A program made the position numbers and the translations under genes. Positions 43,856 through 53,557 of a stretch of DNA of 64,000 nucleotides are shown in pieces. The first letter of the stretch is position 1. The number at the start of each line of letters is the position of its first letter. The notes below the pieces were generated by a model. That model was not told where the DNA came from. It searched no databases and saw only the letters and a list, made by a program, of their open reading frames with translations. The DNA is taken from contig JBQNAI010000002.1 of NCBI GenBank assembly GCA_052170555.1, positions 186,001 to 250,000 on the forward strand, in the 5' to 3' direction. The DNA is from Scybalousia_A sp052170555. Lineage in GTDB: Bacteria; Bacteroidota; Bacteroidia; Bacteroidales; P3.

Positions 43856-44785
43856 ATGTCAGATAGGTTGGAAGATATTTCTTGTTTTTCAATAGAATTA
43901 AAGGCAAAACAAGTAGTTGAAGGATTCTTATCAGGATTGCATAAGAGTCCTTTTCATGGATTTTCGGTAGAATTTGCAGATTATAGGGCTTATAATGTAG
44001 GAGAAAGCACGAGGTTTATAGATTGGAAATTATTTGCGAGAACAGACAAATTATTTATAAAAAATTATCAACAAGAGACTAATCTTCGTTGCATTATTGT
44101 TATGGATAATAGTGCATCTATGTGTTTCCCTTGGGACAAGAGGCATACTACAATAAGTAATCCCAACAAAATTACATTTGCTATTTATGCTGTGGCGACT
44201 ATTCTACAAATGTTATATAAGCAGCGGGATGCTTTTGGTCTTTCATTACTATCTGACAAAATTGATTATTTAAGTGAAATTAAATCTACTTATGCTCATA
44301 AACGCCATATATTTACTCTATTGGAGGATTTATTAAAAAAAGAATATAAATCTTTTCCTACAAATACAGATATTGCTCCTTTATTGCACCAACTCGCGAA
44401 TCAGATTCATAAACGTTCTCTTGTGATTATTTTTACCGACTTACTATCTATTAGGGATAATGATGAGGATTTTATAAAGTCTTTGCAACATTTGAAATTC
44501 GCTAGACATGAAATTCTTTTGTTTCACGTGTTTGATAAGTCTTTGGAGGAGGGTCTTAAATATAAGAATCGTCCATATCGTTTTGTAGATATGGAAACTA
44601 AGGAGGAATTAAAAATCAATCCTTCTGAGATCAGAGAGCAGTACCAACAAATGATGACAAAAAGATTTTCGCAAATTCATTCAGTTTGCAATGATATGCA
44701 TATTGATTATATAGATTGTGATATACAAGCAGGCTTTGAGCAAGTATTGATTCCATATTTTTATAAGCGTATACGCATGCGATAA
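43856..44785 (+). CDS. DUF58 / von Willebrand A-like protein
   Basis: A 309-residue protein with the DUF58 signature: SPFHGFSVEFADYRAYNVGE and DIDWKLFARTDKLF-like FIDWKLFARTDKLFIKNYQQ. It is followed by a vWA-type fold with VMDNSASMCF, a metal-site-like DxSxS. In Bacteroidota, DUF58 genes usually sit with a MoxR ATPase and BatA/BatB in the aerotolerance cluster. Here it stands alone after trxA, 91 bases on. Function unknown, perhaps in chaperone or envelope-stress processes. Confidence 0.83.
   Translation: MSDRLEDISCFSIELKAKQVVEGFLSGLHKSPFHGFSVEFADYRAYNVGESTRFIDWKLFARTDKLFIKNYQQETNLRCIIVMDNSASMCFPWDKRHTTISNPNKITFAIYAVATILQMLYKQRDAFGLSLLSDKIDYLSEIKSTYAHKRHIFTLLEDLLKKEYKSFPTNTDIAPLLHQLANQIHKRSLVIIFTDLLSIRDNDEDFIKSLQHLKFARHEILLFHVFDKSLEEGLKYKNRPYRFVDMETKEELKINPSEIREQYQQMMTKRFSQIHSVCNDMHIDYIDCDIQAGFEQVLIPYFYKRIRMR
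44520..44535. promoter_or_regulatory. parS-like site inside the DUF58 gene
   Basis: TGTTTCACGTGTTTGA keeps the core TGTTTCACGTG but matches only 12 of 16 positions of parS. It encodes part of FHVFD in the DUF58 protein and could be chance. Confidence 0.25.
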
Positions 44786-45087
44786 AAATAATATCAGACA
44801 ACAATTTTTTAATGTCAAGAAAGAATTTTTCCTTTTCAAAAAACAATTTTATAGTTCATCTCTTTTATTTGTTTAAAGAGAATATTTAGTATAAGCAAAT
44901 AATGTTATATTTTCATTATTAGTTTTTTGTTTCTTCTAAATTGTTTAAAGGAATATTTTTTCTTCATTATAAAATAAATAGTATAGAATGTTATCTTATG
45001 TTTATATAGATACACTATTGCAATAACAACGTTGTTTTAAATAGACAATGAAATACTGATGCTAATTTCTATTGATGAACAAAAATC
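44786..45087. other. convergent spacer with a repeat copy
   Basis: About 300 bases between convergent DUF58 and ldcA genes. It holds AATGTCAAGAAAGAATTT at 44811-44828, identical to 51964-51981 and close to 5433-5450. No clear hairpin with a stem of ten bases or more. Confidence 0.45.
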
Positions 45088-45990
45088 TTATTGATTTATA
45101 ATTGTAATTTTGTTATTTACAATTACTTCCGTTAATCTTCCGTGTATAAAAGCGTGATTCTCCTGTCCGATATGTCCTATGGGCAGATTGAAGCAACAGG
45201 GGAAATCATAATCTTTTATATTATCTTTGATAATCTCATATGCTGTCGTACCGAAAGGTATTGTATTATCATGCATATTGGACATTTGTCCAACAAGTAA
45301 AGCCTTCAGTCCTTTTAATTTTCCACTACGTTTTAAAGCCTGTAACATTCTGTCAATATGATAGAGATATTCGTCTAAATCTTCAATAAAAAGAATTATA
45401 TCATTGCAGTCTTTCCAGCTATTGCTTCCTAGTAGTGAATAAATGACAGATAAGTTTCCCCCTATTAATATTCCGTGTGCAGTTCCTTCCTTGTTGAATG
45501 GATGATAATCGCAAATTAAAGAATTATTACCCTTGAAAAGTATATTCTTTAAAGAAGATATTGCTGTATTATTGAATAAAGAATTAATATTAACAGGCAT
45601 TATTGCATGAATACTTTGAATACTTACATTGAAATAAGAGTGCATTAAGATAGCTGTTATATCTGAGTATCCCACTAACCATTTGGGATTATCCGATAGA
45701 GATTCCCATATAATTTCATCTAATATTCTAATACTACCATAACCTCCACGAGCAAAGAAAATTGCCTTTATTTGTTCGTCGTCCAACATAGTTTGCAAAT
45801 CTTCACATCGCCATTTATCATTTCCTGCAAATTGATTATCCTTTACTCCGATAGTTTTTCCTAAGACGACGTTCAGTCCCCATTGTTCAAATAGGAGTTT
45901 GGCATTTTTTATTTCTTCAAAACTTATCGCACGTGCAGAAGAAATAATAGCGACACTATCGCCAATGTTTAATGTATTTGGTACTATCAT
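45088..45990 (-). CDS. ldcA: LD-carboxypeptidase (family S66)
   Basis: A 300-residue cytoplasmic peptidase that removes the terminal D-alanine of the muropeptide tetrapeptide during peptidoglycan recycling. The nucleophile is the serine in KWLVGYSDITAILMH. The Glu and His come from LFIEDLDEYLYHIDRM and LPIGHIGQENHAFIHG. The early ARGGYGSIRIL is also conserved. It is the last gene of the rnpA-containing operon, 15 bases after yidD. Confidence 0.9.
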   Translation of the reverse strand: MIVPNTLNIGDSVAIISSARAISFEEIKNAKLLFEQWGLNVVLGKTIGVKDNQFAGNDKWRCEDLQTMLDDEQIKAIFFARGGYGSIRILDEIIWESLSDNPKWLVGYSDITAILMHSYFNVSIQSIHAIMPVNINSLFNNTAISSLKNILFKGNNSLICDYHPFNKEGTAHGILIGGNLSVIYSLLGSNSWKDCNDIILFIEDLDEYLYHIDRMLQALKRSGKLKGLKALLVGQMSNMHDNTIPFGTTAYEIIKDNIKDYDFPCCFNLPIGHIGQENHAFIHGRLTEVIVNNKITIINQ

Positions 45991-46005
45991 ATTTACATTA
46001 TATTT

Positions 46006-46257
46006 TTAGGGTACGGGATCGTACCCGCTTCCTCCCCAAGGATTGCAACGCAAGATACGTTTTAATGCTAACCAAAACCCCTTTAATGGTCCGTATTTCT
46101 TAACTGCTTCAAATGCATATTGAGAACAAGTAGGAGTATAGCGACAAGAAGCAGGAGTTAGTGGTGAAATAATAATTTGGTAGAAACGTATAAAAAATAT
46201 CATGATACTTTGCAATGCCATTGTTAGAAATCTTCCTATTTTTTTTATTATTCCCAT
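46006..46257 (-). CDS. yidD: membrane protein insertion efficiency factor YidD
   Basis: An 83-residue protein with the YidD hallmarks FYQIIISPLTPASCRYTPTC and GGSGYDPVP at the end. It helps YidC-mediated insertion of membrane proteins. It lies directly after rnpA, its usual partner, 13 bases on. Confidence 0.95.
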   Translation of the reverse strand: MGIIKKIGRFLTMALQSIMIFFIRFYQIIISPLTPASCRYTPTCSQYAFEAVKKYGPLKGFWLALKRILRCNPWGGSGYDPVP

Positions 46258-46270
46258 GTATGTTGTTTAA

Positions 46271-46663
46271 TTATTTTACGTTATTGGGCAATGATAACAC
46301 TATACATTGTAATTTTTCTAAAATGTTTTTTATTTTTATGTTAATAAGATTATAGTCTGACATTTCTTTATTAACATAAGATATTGCAAGATCTATATTT
46401 GCTTTTTGTTTTTTTGATAACGTTCTTATTGCATAAGAATTTAATCTATAATTTTCTCTTATTAGACGTTTAATTCTGTTACGATTCACAGCCAATTTTT
46501 GGTAACGTTTGGGGCAAACAATGAGAACTCTGATTTGTCCGTTGCCTTGACTTACCGAGTAACGGATACTAAAGGGGAACATAAGAAAACTCTTTCCTGT
46601 TTTGAAAAGAGCTTCTATGCTTTTACGAGAACATAATCGCTGTTGTTTGTCGAATTCAAACAT
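46271..46663 (-). CDS. rnpA: ribonuclease P protein component
   Basis: A 130-residue protein cofactor of RNase P, which matures tRNA 5' ends. The RNR motif is NRNRIKRLIRENYRLN. The N-terminal KQQRLCSRKSIEALFKTGKS is typical. Starts five bases after hemD, as in other Bacteroidales where hemD, rnpA and yidD are neighbours. Confidence 0.94.
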   Translation of the reverse strand: MFEFDKQQRLCSRKSIEALFKTGKSFLMFPFSIRYSVSQGNGQIRVLIVCPKRYQKLAVNRNRIKRLIRENYRLNSYAIRTLSKKQKANIDLAISYVNKEMSDYNLINIKIKNILEKLQCIVLSLPNNVK

Positions 46664-46668
46664 CTTTA

Positions 46669-47604
46669 CTATTTCTTTACAACACTTTCCCTTTTTATCT
46701 TTGTTGTCTTTGTATTTTTTGTATCTTTTTTTGTTTTTGTCGTTTTGTTGGCAGTAGTATCTTTTTCCTCTCTAGAGTTAGGCATTGTTTTAGTGTTAGT
46801 ACCTTCTTTTTTTACACTTCCTTTTCCAATACCCTCTTTCTTTGTGGATTTTATCCCAGGTCTCTCCTCAAAGAAATTATTCAAAGCCATAATCATAGAA
46901 GGGTTTTTAGGCGTTGGAACGATAATTGTTGCTTTAAGTTTTGCTTTTTGCAAAGCTGTTTGGGTAGTTTTTCCCATAGCGGCAAAGATAATGTCATCAG
47001 ATGTTACATTAGGAAAATTTCTTATAAAAGATTTTACACCTATTGGGGCAAACATAACGACCATATCATACTTTGAAATATCAATATTTGATAAATCTTT
47101 TGATTCTGACCGATGCATTATAATTTTTGTGTAATTTATTTTTTCAGCTTCTAATTTTTTGAAGTTATTTGTAGAACCATCCTCGGCACATGGGAACAAG
47201 TATTTTTCTTCTTTGTGCTTATGTATAATGTTTATTAGATCATCAAAGCTATTTTTACTATAAAATATCTTGCGCTTACGATACTGTATATAGGTTTGTA
47301 AATAGTTTGCAATGGATTCCGCAGTACAAAAAAACTTCATATCATCTGGTATTTTGATACGTGATTCATTGGCAAAATAGAAGTAATTGTCCACAGCTAT
47401 TTTGCTTGTCATGATGACTGCTGGAAAATCCAATAAATTAATTCTTTGTGCCCTATACTCTTGTTTGCTAATCCTCACCACTTCAAAGAATTTATTGAAA
47501 GTGAGATTAAGATTAAATTTTTTTGCAAGTACATTGTATTGAGATTGTTCTTTCTCTGCCGGAGCATTCTGTGAAATCAGAATATTCTTCACACTTTTTA
47601 TCAT
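46669..47604 (-). CDS. hemD: uroporphyrinogen-III synthase with Lys/Thr-rich tail
   Basis: A 311-residue protein. The first 245 residues fit HemD, which cyclises hydroxymethylbilane in tetrapyrrole synthesis: KNILISQNAPAEKEQSQYN, PAVIMTSKIAVDNYF, and YDMVVMFAPIGVKSF, TSDDIIFAAMGKTTQTAL. The family is weakly conserved, so context (rnpA, yidD, DUF4271) supports it. The last 60 or so residues are low-complexity, rich in Lys and Thr (KKDTKNTKTTKIKR), like a nucleic-acid-binding tail. I do not know this tail from typical HemD. Confidence 0.82.
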   Translation of the reverse strand: MIKSVKNILISQNAPAEKEQSQYNVLAKKFNLNLTFNKFFEVVRISKQEYRAQRINLLDFPAVIMTSKIAVDNYFYFANESRIKIPDDMKFFCTAESIANYLQTYIQYRKRKIFYSKNSFDDLINIIHKHKEEKYLFPCAEDGSTNNFKKLEAEKINYTKIIMHRSESKDLSNIDISKYDMVVMFAPIGVKSFIRNFPNVTSDDIIFAAMGKTTQTALQKAKLKATIIVPTPKNPSMIMALNNFFEERPGIKSTKKEGIGKGSVKKEGTNTKTMPNSREEKDTTANKTTKTKKDTKNTKTTKIKRESVVKK

Positions 47605-47622
47605 AAAGTTTTCTTTTTTCCT

Positions 47623-48546
47623 TTAAAAAAATAGCAGTTTTAATATTACTATTAACGGTAAAATTTCAACGGTGCAAAGATAGAAAAAAAGATAGACATG
47701 AGAAAATTTAAATGTATTAATAATTACAAAAAAGCATCTTAATATTCTTGTAACAGACAGTAAGATAAAGACTAATAAAATAAAAAAGAAATATATTTCT
47801 TTGTAAAAAACAGGGAGGTAAATTGCAAAAATTGTTGGTAAAAATAGACAAAATCCCATTAAACTCGCAAAATTTAGCATTGTTTGTACATAGTAATTTG
47901 ATATTTTATTTGCTTTAAATACCCAAGAAAAGAATTTAATTAAAAGAATTTTGGAGAAATAAATAAAAATAGAGCATATATACAGACTAAACCATAGAAG
48001 GAGCGGGCTTTTTTGAATGATGTCAAGATGAATGGGAAATCCGATGATATTGTGTAATAAATTAAAATGGGTAATAGTACAAAATACAGACAAACTTACT
48101 AGAGGTAAAAAGATAAATATTGTAGGGATAAAGGATAATAAATGAATGGTTGTGCCATTTTTGGTATTTGAAGCGATAGAGGTGGTAGAAAAACAACCAC
48201 GGATAAAAGAAAAAATAATATTGCCTGCAAAACGGATAATAATAGCCGATAAAAAAATAATAAAGAAAAAAATACCAAATATCCAATCAGAATTTATAAC
48301 ATGTTCTTTATTGAGCATCTGCATATTTGGAGAATACGTTGTTTTTTCTTGAAATATTGTCTGCCTGTATTGTTGATTAAATTCTCTGTCTTTCAAAATA
48401 GAAAAGATATACTGCTTGCAAGTTGTATTACTATCCACATCCTTATTTATTGCTGTAGTATCCTTTTTTATATACAAAGGAGTAAACACGGTGTCTTGGG
48501 AGGACGTTGTTGTATCATCAGCATTTATAGTATTTGTTATTATCAT
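47623..48546 (-). CDS. DUF4271 membrane protein
   Basis: A 307-residue protein with a hydrophilic N-terminal part of about 90 residues, then roughly six membrane segments (IFGIFFFIIFLSAIIIR, ... IFLPLVSLSVFC, ... FFILLVFILLSVTRIL). In Bacteroidota DUF4271 is usually encoded next to hemD, as here. Function unknown. A -7 box for hemD lies inside its 3' end. Starts seven bases after the C25 peptidase gene. Confidence 0.78.
   Translation of the reverse strand: MIITNTINADDTTTSSQDTVFTPLYIKKDTTAINKDVDSNTTCKQYIFSILKDREFNQQYRQTIFQEKTTYSPNMQMLNKEHVINSDWIFGIFFFIIFLSAIIIRFAGNIIFSFIRGCFSTTSIASNTKNGTTIHLLSFIPTIFIFLPLVSLSVFCTITHFNLLHNIIGFPIHLDIIQKSPLLLWFSLYICSIFIYFSKILLIKFFSWVFKANKISNYYVQTMLNFASLMGFCLFLPTIFAIYLPVFYKEIYFFFILLVFILLSVTRILRCFFVIINTFKFSHVYLFFYLCTVEILPLIVILKLLFF
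47674..47682 (-). promoter_or_regulatory. internal -7 box for hemD-rnpA-yidD-ldcA
   Basis: The minus strand reads TATCTTTGC inside the 3' end of DUF4271, about 70 bases before the hemD start. It could supply rnpA and yidD independently of the peptidase promoter. Confidence 0.4.
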
Positions 48547-48553
48547 AAAAAGT

Positions 48554-51500
48554 CTATTTTGTTACAATAAGTTTTTTTTGACTTATTATTTTCCCACTAT
48601 TTCGTATAATGACATAGAACATACCGGACTGGAGTAAAGAAATATTTATTTTACTATTTGTCTGTGCTTTTTCTTGAAAATAAAGAACTTTTCTATTATT
48701 ATCAATAATCATTACATCAGACAAATTGGGTAAATTATTTAAATAAATATAATCATTTGCTGGATTAGGGAAAAGAAGAATATTATCTTTTGTTATATCT
48801 TGCAATGAAAATATAATAGTATCGGTTCCCATACTCATAACAAAATCATCAATCCATGCAGCATCTTTCCCATATGAGTTGCTTTGATCTTTTTCATATG
48901 AGAAGCAGAGTATATGTTGCCCATCCGGGATTGTAAATGTGTATTTGTGCCATGGTTCTTCGTTTCCACTAAAATCATATCCGAAAGAAAGAGTTGTTTT
49001 GGGCTCATCATCTATATAAAATATAAACTTATCGTAATCCTGTTCACAGGATACTTTTGCGTAAAAAGAAATGGTTGCAGATACGTCATTATTAACTATA
49101 AGGCTTAGACGAGATTTGCTATTGTCTGCTAAGTTTGGCTTACTTCTTGCACTCATACTACCTTTATAATATATTGTGGAATCAATAACCCAAGCATTGT
49201 CTTGTATGTTTTGCCAATTAAACACACCAAATCCTTCTTCAAAAGATTCTTTTTGTTCTTCCAATGGTATGTTATAGTCTTTCTTCGTTTTATATTCTTC
49301 TGCAACTAAAGTAATGGTAAAATTTATATTTTTTAGGTCAGGATTTGTCTTTTTGATTTGGAATATGATTTTTTCACTTTCGTTCTTTTGTAGGCTTTTT
49401 ACAGGGATTATACTATTTTTTACAGATATACCATTACACAAATTATCTAAAATAATATTACCAATAGAAGAAGGTTTTTGTCCTTCATTTTTCACTTGAA
49501 CAGTCAGCGTAATTGTATCATTATGAACCTGCATTGCAGTAGAGTATATTGAGATAGCAGGAGCAAAAATTTCCTTCGATATTTTTTGTTCGTTAATTTT
49601 TTTCTGGGATTGATACACGGTAAAGTTTAAATGTGCAATATCAAGATTCATTACACCGCTTTTTACTTTGAATTCAAAAGCAGAATGTATATGTTGTGAT
49701 TCTTTGGAATTAACTTTCGAAAATGATAAACTATTCTGAGATATGACTAAATTATTTTGTGATGATAATTCTATGTAGTTGCTTGTCGTTTCAAGATTTT
49801 GCTTTCCTACGTTTACGATATCAAAACCTACAATATATTCTCCTTGTTCAAATAAATGGTCTAACGTGTCGCCCGTATTTTTATCAAAAATAGTTATATC
49901 CTTAAGCATAATTAACGCCTCATTGGGAGTAAAAATTTGAATAGAATCTATTAGTGGTTTATAGAATTGATGGGTTATAACTATATTTATGGTTTTAGTT
50001 TCCGTAATACTTGATAAGTTCAAAACAACATTGCCCAAAGAATCTGATTGCTTAGCATCTATCAATTTATTATCATAACTTAGGGCCACATATGCATAAG
50101 GTATTGTTTTCAGTTCCCAGTCTGTTGTTCCTAATGGTAGTGATTTAGGAATATTATTGGGAATATTCTGCGGCATTCCAACATACGGCATTAAAGTTGG
50201 GTCTCCCTGCAGATTATACATTTCCCAATAATGACTTGAATAATTGGATAAAGATTGTGTAACTGCTAAACAACCTGCCTGGATTATTTGTCCCATAGTT
50301 GTATAGTGATTGGACAAGCTTTCTGAATGAGTATGAAAAAATCTATCATACATTCCAAGATTTTTACCATTATATTTAGGGTACAATGTTACTTTTTTAC
50401 TTCCTACTGACCAATAATAATCTTCATCCCATAGAGTATAATCGGAAGAACCTATTGCAGAAACAGCTCCTTTGTTTTTTGCTTGTAAAAGATATTCGGT
50501 GAAACAAACCGAATCATCATACTTACCTGCATGACAACAATTATTAATAAATACTCCATACTTTTCTTTATTTGTAAGTACGGTGTCAATATCTTGTAAT
50601 CTGAAAGGGGGATTTTGCCATCCTAAAGAACTCCCATGACCTGAGTAATTTATCCAACTATTCCCAATATTCAACTTATCTTTTATTAGTTTGTAATTAA
50701 TAGGTTCAGCACAATATGGATTGTAAAATATATTTGTATCAGTCAAAGAGCAGAGATATTGTTTTGTATAGTTAATTTGACCGTTTGTAAAAGTAGGAGC
50801 GTTGTCTCCAAGTTCTTTCCCTGCCACTAAAAGTGAATTTTGTAAGTATGTTTTGTCGTAAATATTGCACTGTTCGTAAATGATGGTTTTTTCTATTATG
50901 TTGTTGAGGGTTTGAGTATCTGAGGCAGATATTCGTCCATAAAAAACATCTGGTAAAATATCATTAGTATATTCTGCATAATACAAGTCTGTGTAATGGA
51001 TGGGATAATTCGCTATTTTGTATTTACCCTCAAATGTGGGTATTATCTGAGTATCTCCCACAATTAATAAATAGTCAAAAGCGGGATGAAGTTTGGTGGA
51101 ATTTTTGTATAATTGTTGCAAATAAAATCTAATAGTATCTTTATTATTACCTATTTCAGAAGTTGTCAATTGTAAAATATCAAAACCTTGCATTATTTTC
51201 CAGTTTACAAATGGCATCAAACTTTCTTTAAATTTATTATCGGTCAAGATAATCATTTTGTATGGGCGAGAAATGTTAGATTTATGAACCATAGCAGAAA
51301 TTTTTTGATATGGAATATTAAAACTAACGATCACTTTTATCTTTTTAATCCTTTCAATTATATTTTTGACGGGATTATACCGTAAAGGGGCAATCTTTAG
51401 TACTGCTATATTTTCTTTTCCTCTTTTTCCAATATATTGGATGCTTGCTGTTTCTTCTCCTTGAAACTTATCCGTGGAATAATAAGCTTTATCAAAATAT

Positions 51501-51847
51501 AAATTTTGGTGAGTATCTATTTTTAATAGAGATTTTTGCAATGGTACGATCAATTTATTATCTTCAATATGAATTGTATCTTTCTCTATTGCTGTTGCCT
51601 CTATACCTATTAGAGAATTTCCGTACCAAGATAATATTTGGTTATAACAAGGTAATAGGGCTTGTCCCAAGGAAGACGATTTAGAGCAATCATCTCTCAA
51701 CTGAATGCTATAAAATTCTTGATTGTCGATCTTAACAGGATCTAAATGGAAATTATTAAATTCATAAATAAGTTCTCTTCTCTCTTGAGCAGAAAGGAAA
51801 GTGGTTACCCAGCAACATATTCCACATATAAACAATAACAATTTCAT
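48554..51847 (-). CDS. gingipain-like C25 cysteine peptidase with T9SS type A domain
   Basis: A 1097-residue secreted peptidase. Signal MKLLLFICGICCWVTTFLSAQ. The C25 domain (about residues 190-560) has the catalytic His404 in INYSGHGSSLGW and Cys437 in FINNCCHAGKYDD. The spacing of 33 equals the H/C spacing in P. gingivalis RgpB. A jelly-roll-like domain near 900-1010 (EESFEEGFGVFNWQ) is followed by a T9SS sorting domain (ILLFPNPANDYIYL). The length and C25 fold also fit PorU, the T9SS sortase, so it may process T9SS cargo; I cannot decide between peptidase effector and PorU. First gene of a six-gene operon. Confidence 0.8.
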   Translation of the reverse strand: MKLLLFICGICCWVTTFLSAQERRELIYEFNNFHLDPVKIDNQEFYSIQLRDDCSKSSSLGQALLPCYNQILSWYGNSLIGIEATAIEKDTIHIEDNKLIVPLQKSLLKIDTHQNLYFDKAYYSTDKFQGEETASIQYIGKRGKENIAVLKIAPLRYNPVKNIIERIKKIKVIVSFNIPYQKISAMVHKSNISRPYKMIILTDNKFKESLMPFVNWKIMQGFDILQLTTSEIGNNKDTIRFYLQQLYKNSTKLHPAFDYLLIVGDTQIIPTFEGKYKIANYPIHYTDLYYAEYTNDILPDVFYGRISASDTQTLNNIIEKTIIYEQCNIYDKTYLQNSLLVAGKELGDNAPTFTNGQINYTKQYLCSLTDTNIFYNPYCAEPINYKLIKDKLNIGNSWINYSGHGSSLGWQNPPFRLQDIDTVLTNKEKYGVFINNCCHAGKYDDSVCFTEYLLQAKNKGAVSAIGSSDYTLWDEDYYWSVGSKKVTLYPKYNGKNLGMYDRFFHTHSESLSNHYTTMGQIIQAGCLAVTQSLSNYSSHYWEMYNLQGDPTLMPYVGMPQNIPNNIPKSLPLGTTDWELKTIPYAYVALSYDNKLIDAKQSDSLGNVVLNLSSITETKTINIVITHQFYKPLIDSIQIFTPNEALIMLKDITIFDKNTGDTLDHLFEQGEYIVGFDIVNVGKQNLETTSNYIELSSQNNLVISQNSLSFSKVNSKESQHIHSAFEFKVKSGVMNLDIAHLNFTVYQSQKKINEQKISKEIFAPAISIYSTAMQVHNDTITLTVQVKNEGQKPSSIGNIILDNLCNGISVKNSIIPVKSLQKNESEKIIFQIKKTNPDLKNINFTITLVAEEYKTKKDYNIPLEEQKESFEEGFGVFNWQNIQDNAWVIDSTIYYKGSMSARSKPNLADNSKSRLSLIVNNDVSATISFYAKVSCEQDYDKFIFYIDDEPKTTLSFGYDFSGNEEPWHKYTFTIPDGQHILCFSYEKDQSNSYGKDAAWIDDFVMSMGTDTIIFSLQDITKDNILLFPNPANDYIYLNNLPNLSDVMIIDNNRKVLYFQEKAQTNSKINISLLQSGMFYVIIRNSGKIISQKKLIVTK

Positions 51848-51871
51848 ATTATCTAACCATCTAACGGACTT

Positions 51872-51880
51872 GCAATATTA
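51872..51880 (-). promoter_or_regulatory. weak -7 box of the C25 peptidase operon
   Basis: The minus strand reads TAATATTGC, one mismatch from TAnnTTTGC, 25 bases before the ATG. Confidence 0.3.
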
Positions 51881-52687
51881 CAACTTTTTTTGATTATGGA
51901 GCATTTCCTATATAATGTTTTTTCTTCACGAAAACAAAAGATTAAATCAGAAAAGAAAAAATTAATGTCAAGAAAGAATTTATTAATGTCACACTTTGAA
52001 TTTTTAAAATTCCATCTAGTTGGAGTAATTTAGGTTGTAACAAATAACACTTTCATCCTTATTTTATACCTTTTTTGTGCTGACACTTTACTTCTTCTTA
52101 AGACTAGGAATAACATCTTTTTCTCAAAGTTATTTTATCTTTCACAAACGACCTAATGGATACTTGTTTTTTTTAATAGAACATTAGGGTTATCCAATTT
52201 ATATGACTAAATATAATTCTAAGTAGATTAAACAATAATTACCGTAACTCTAACAACAACCATACACGTAGACTCCTTTTGTACTAACGTCTTGTGATCT
52301 ATATTTATTCTCACAATAGTATTTGCTCCTAATTATTTAGTTTTTTTTCGTATTTATTGCATAAATATTTATTTTGTTTCATTCAATACTTTTTCGTATT
52401 TCTTCACTCTACTGCCTATATCATCTTTTTTACCCGCAAAGAAATTTTTAATACAATCTGCTCATAGAATTATTCCCTCTATTACCATACCTTTATTTTT
52501 TTATATAACCTTTCTTTCAATTACCACTATTGTACTTGATATCATTTTATCATTTTATTTCATTGGTTGATAATGACATAGAAATTATTATTTTTTTCTC
52601 AAACTGGTGCTCATTGAGATTATAATGTATGTTTTCTATCAGAGAATTCAAAAAATGAATACAAATTTATGTTCGGAAAATTAACAA
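51881..52687. other. long gene-free spacer with repeat copies
   Basis: About 800 bases. Next to each other are AATGTCAAGAAAGAATTT (51964-51981) and a related unit (51985-52005, core GTCACACTTTGAATTT). The rest is T/C-rich on the plus strand with no ORF over 40 codons on either strand that I can support. Perhaps a decayed locus. Confidence 0.5.
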
Positions 52688-53461
52688 TTAGACATTTAAT
52701 AGTTTCATTGCGTTTTGTGTAGTTATGTGTGCGACTTCGTCTATTGAAATTTCTTTAATTTGAGCAACTCTTTCGGCAATATGTCTTATGAAAGAAGGTT
52801 CATTTCTTTTTCCTCTAAAAGGTTCAGGAGCTAAATAGGGTGCATCTGTTTCTAATACAATATGTTGTAGCCCTATATTTTTTACAACTTCTGCCATGTG
52901 TGCATTTTTGAATGTAACAACACCTCCTATTCCCAACATAAATCCTAATTCTATTACTTTTTCAGCCTGACGAATATCACCACTAAAACAATGAAATACA
53001 CCATTATAAGATTGATAATTAAGATGATTGAAACAAGAGAAGATTTCCCTAAAAGCTTTTCTGCAATGAATAGATACCGGTATATCATTATTTTCTTTAC
53101 TCCATTGCATTTGAGTTTCAAATGCAAAAACTTGCTGTTCAAGGTAATCTTTATCCCAATATAAGTCCAAACCAATCTCGCCAATTCCTTTGATACGATT
53201 ATCTTTTAGGTAAGGATAAATACGACTTAGCTGATTTTCAACATTAAAAGTGACACTACCGGGGTACAATCCCACGAAAAGAGAAAACATTTGTGGATTT
53301 CGTTCATAGATTTGTAACATTGGTTCTATGGATTCTTCCTCTGTAGTCTGTAAGAACACATTCTTTACACCATTAGATAATGCCCGTTCTATCACTTGAG
53401 AAATATCTTCAGTAAATTCCCTAGAGTATATATGTGAATGAGTATCGGTTAAAACCATCAT
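52688..53461 (-). CDS. TatD-family metal-dependent hydrolase
   Basis: A 257-residue TIM-barrel protein of the amidohydrolase superfamily. Metal ligands are visible: LTDTHSHIYSREF (H-x-H), GIGEIGLDLYWDKD, SIHCRKAF, GVFHCFSGD and LETDAPYLAPEPFRGKRNEP. TatD proteins have 3'-5' exonuclease or DNase activity. A stand-alone gene after rpsT, 96 bases on. Confidence 0.92.
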   Translation of the reverse strand: MMVLTDTHSHIYSREFTEDISQVIERALSNGVKNVFLQTTEEESIEPMLQIYERNPQMFSLFVGLYPGSVTFNVENQLSRIYPYLKDNRIKGIGEIGLDLYWDKDYLEQQVFAFETQMQWSKENNDIPVSIHCRKAFREIFSCFNHLNYQSYNGVFHCFSGDIRQAEKVIELGFMLGIGGVVTFKNAHMAEVVKNIGLQHIVLETDAPYLAPEPFRGKRNEPSFIRHIAERVAQIKEISIDEVAHITTQNAMKLLNV

Positions 53462-53557
53462 CCTATAGACGTTGATATATCCATATGAATAAAAAAGAAA
53501 AACTCCACCACAAAAATGGAAGAGTAAATTATTAATACTAGTGCAACAAAACTTTTA

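Noticed and set aside
46006..46663. Origin-proximal rpmH-rnpA-yidD-yidC cluster
   Set aside because: Only rnpA and yidD are present and they are joined to hemD and ldcA, the usual arrangement in Bacteroidales away from oriC.
46643..47134. 163-residue plus-strand ORF, very rich in Val and Phe
   Set aside because: Antisense shadow of the Lys/Thr-rich tail of hemD; no promoter, and composition typical of a reversed A-rich coding sequence.
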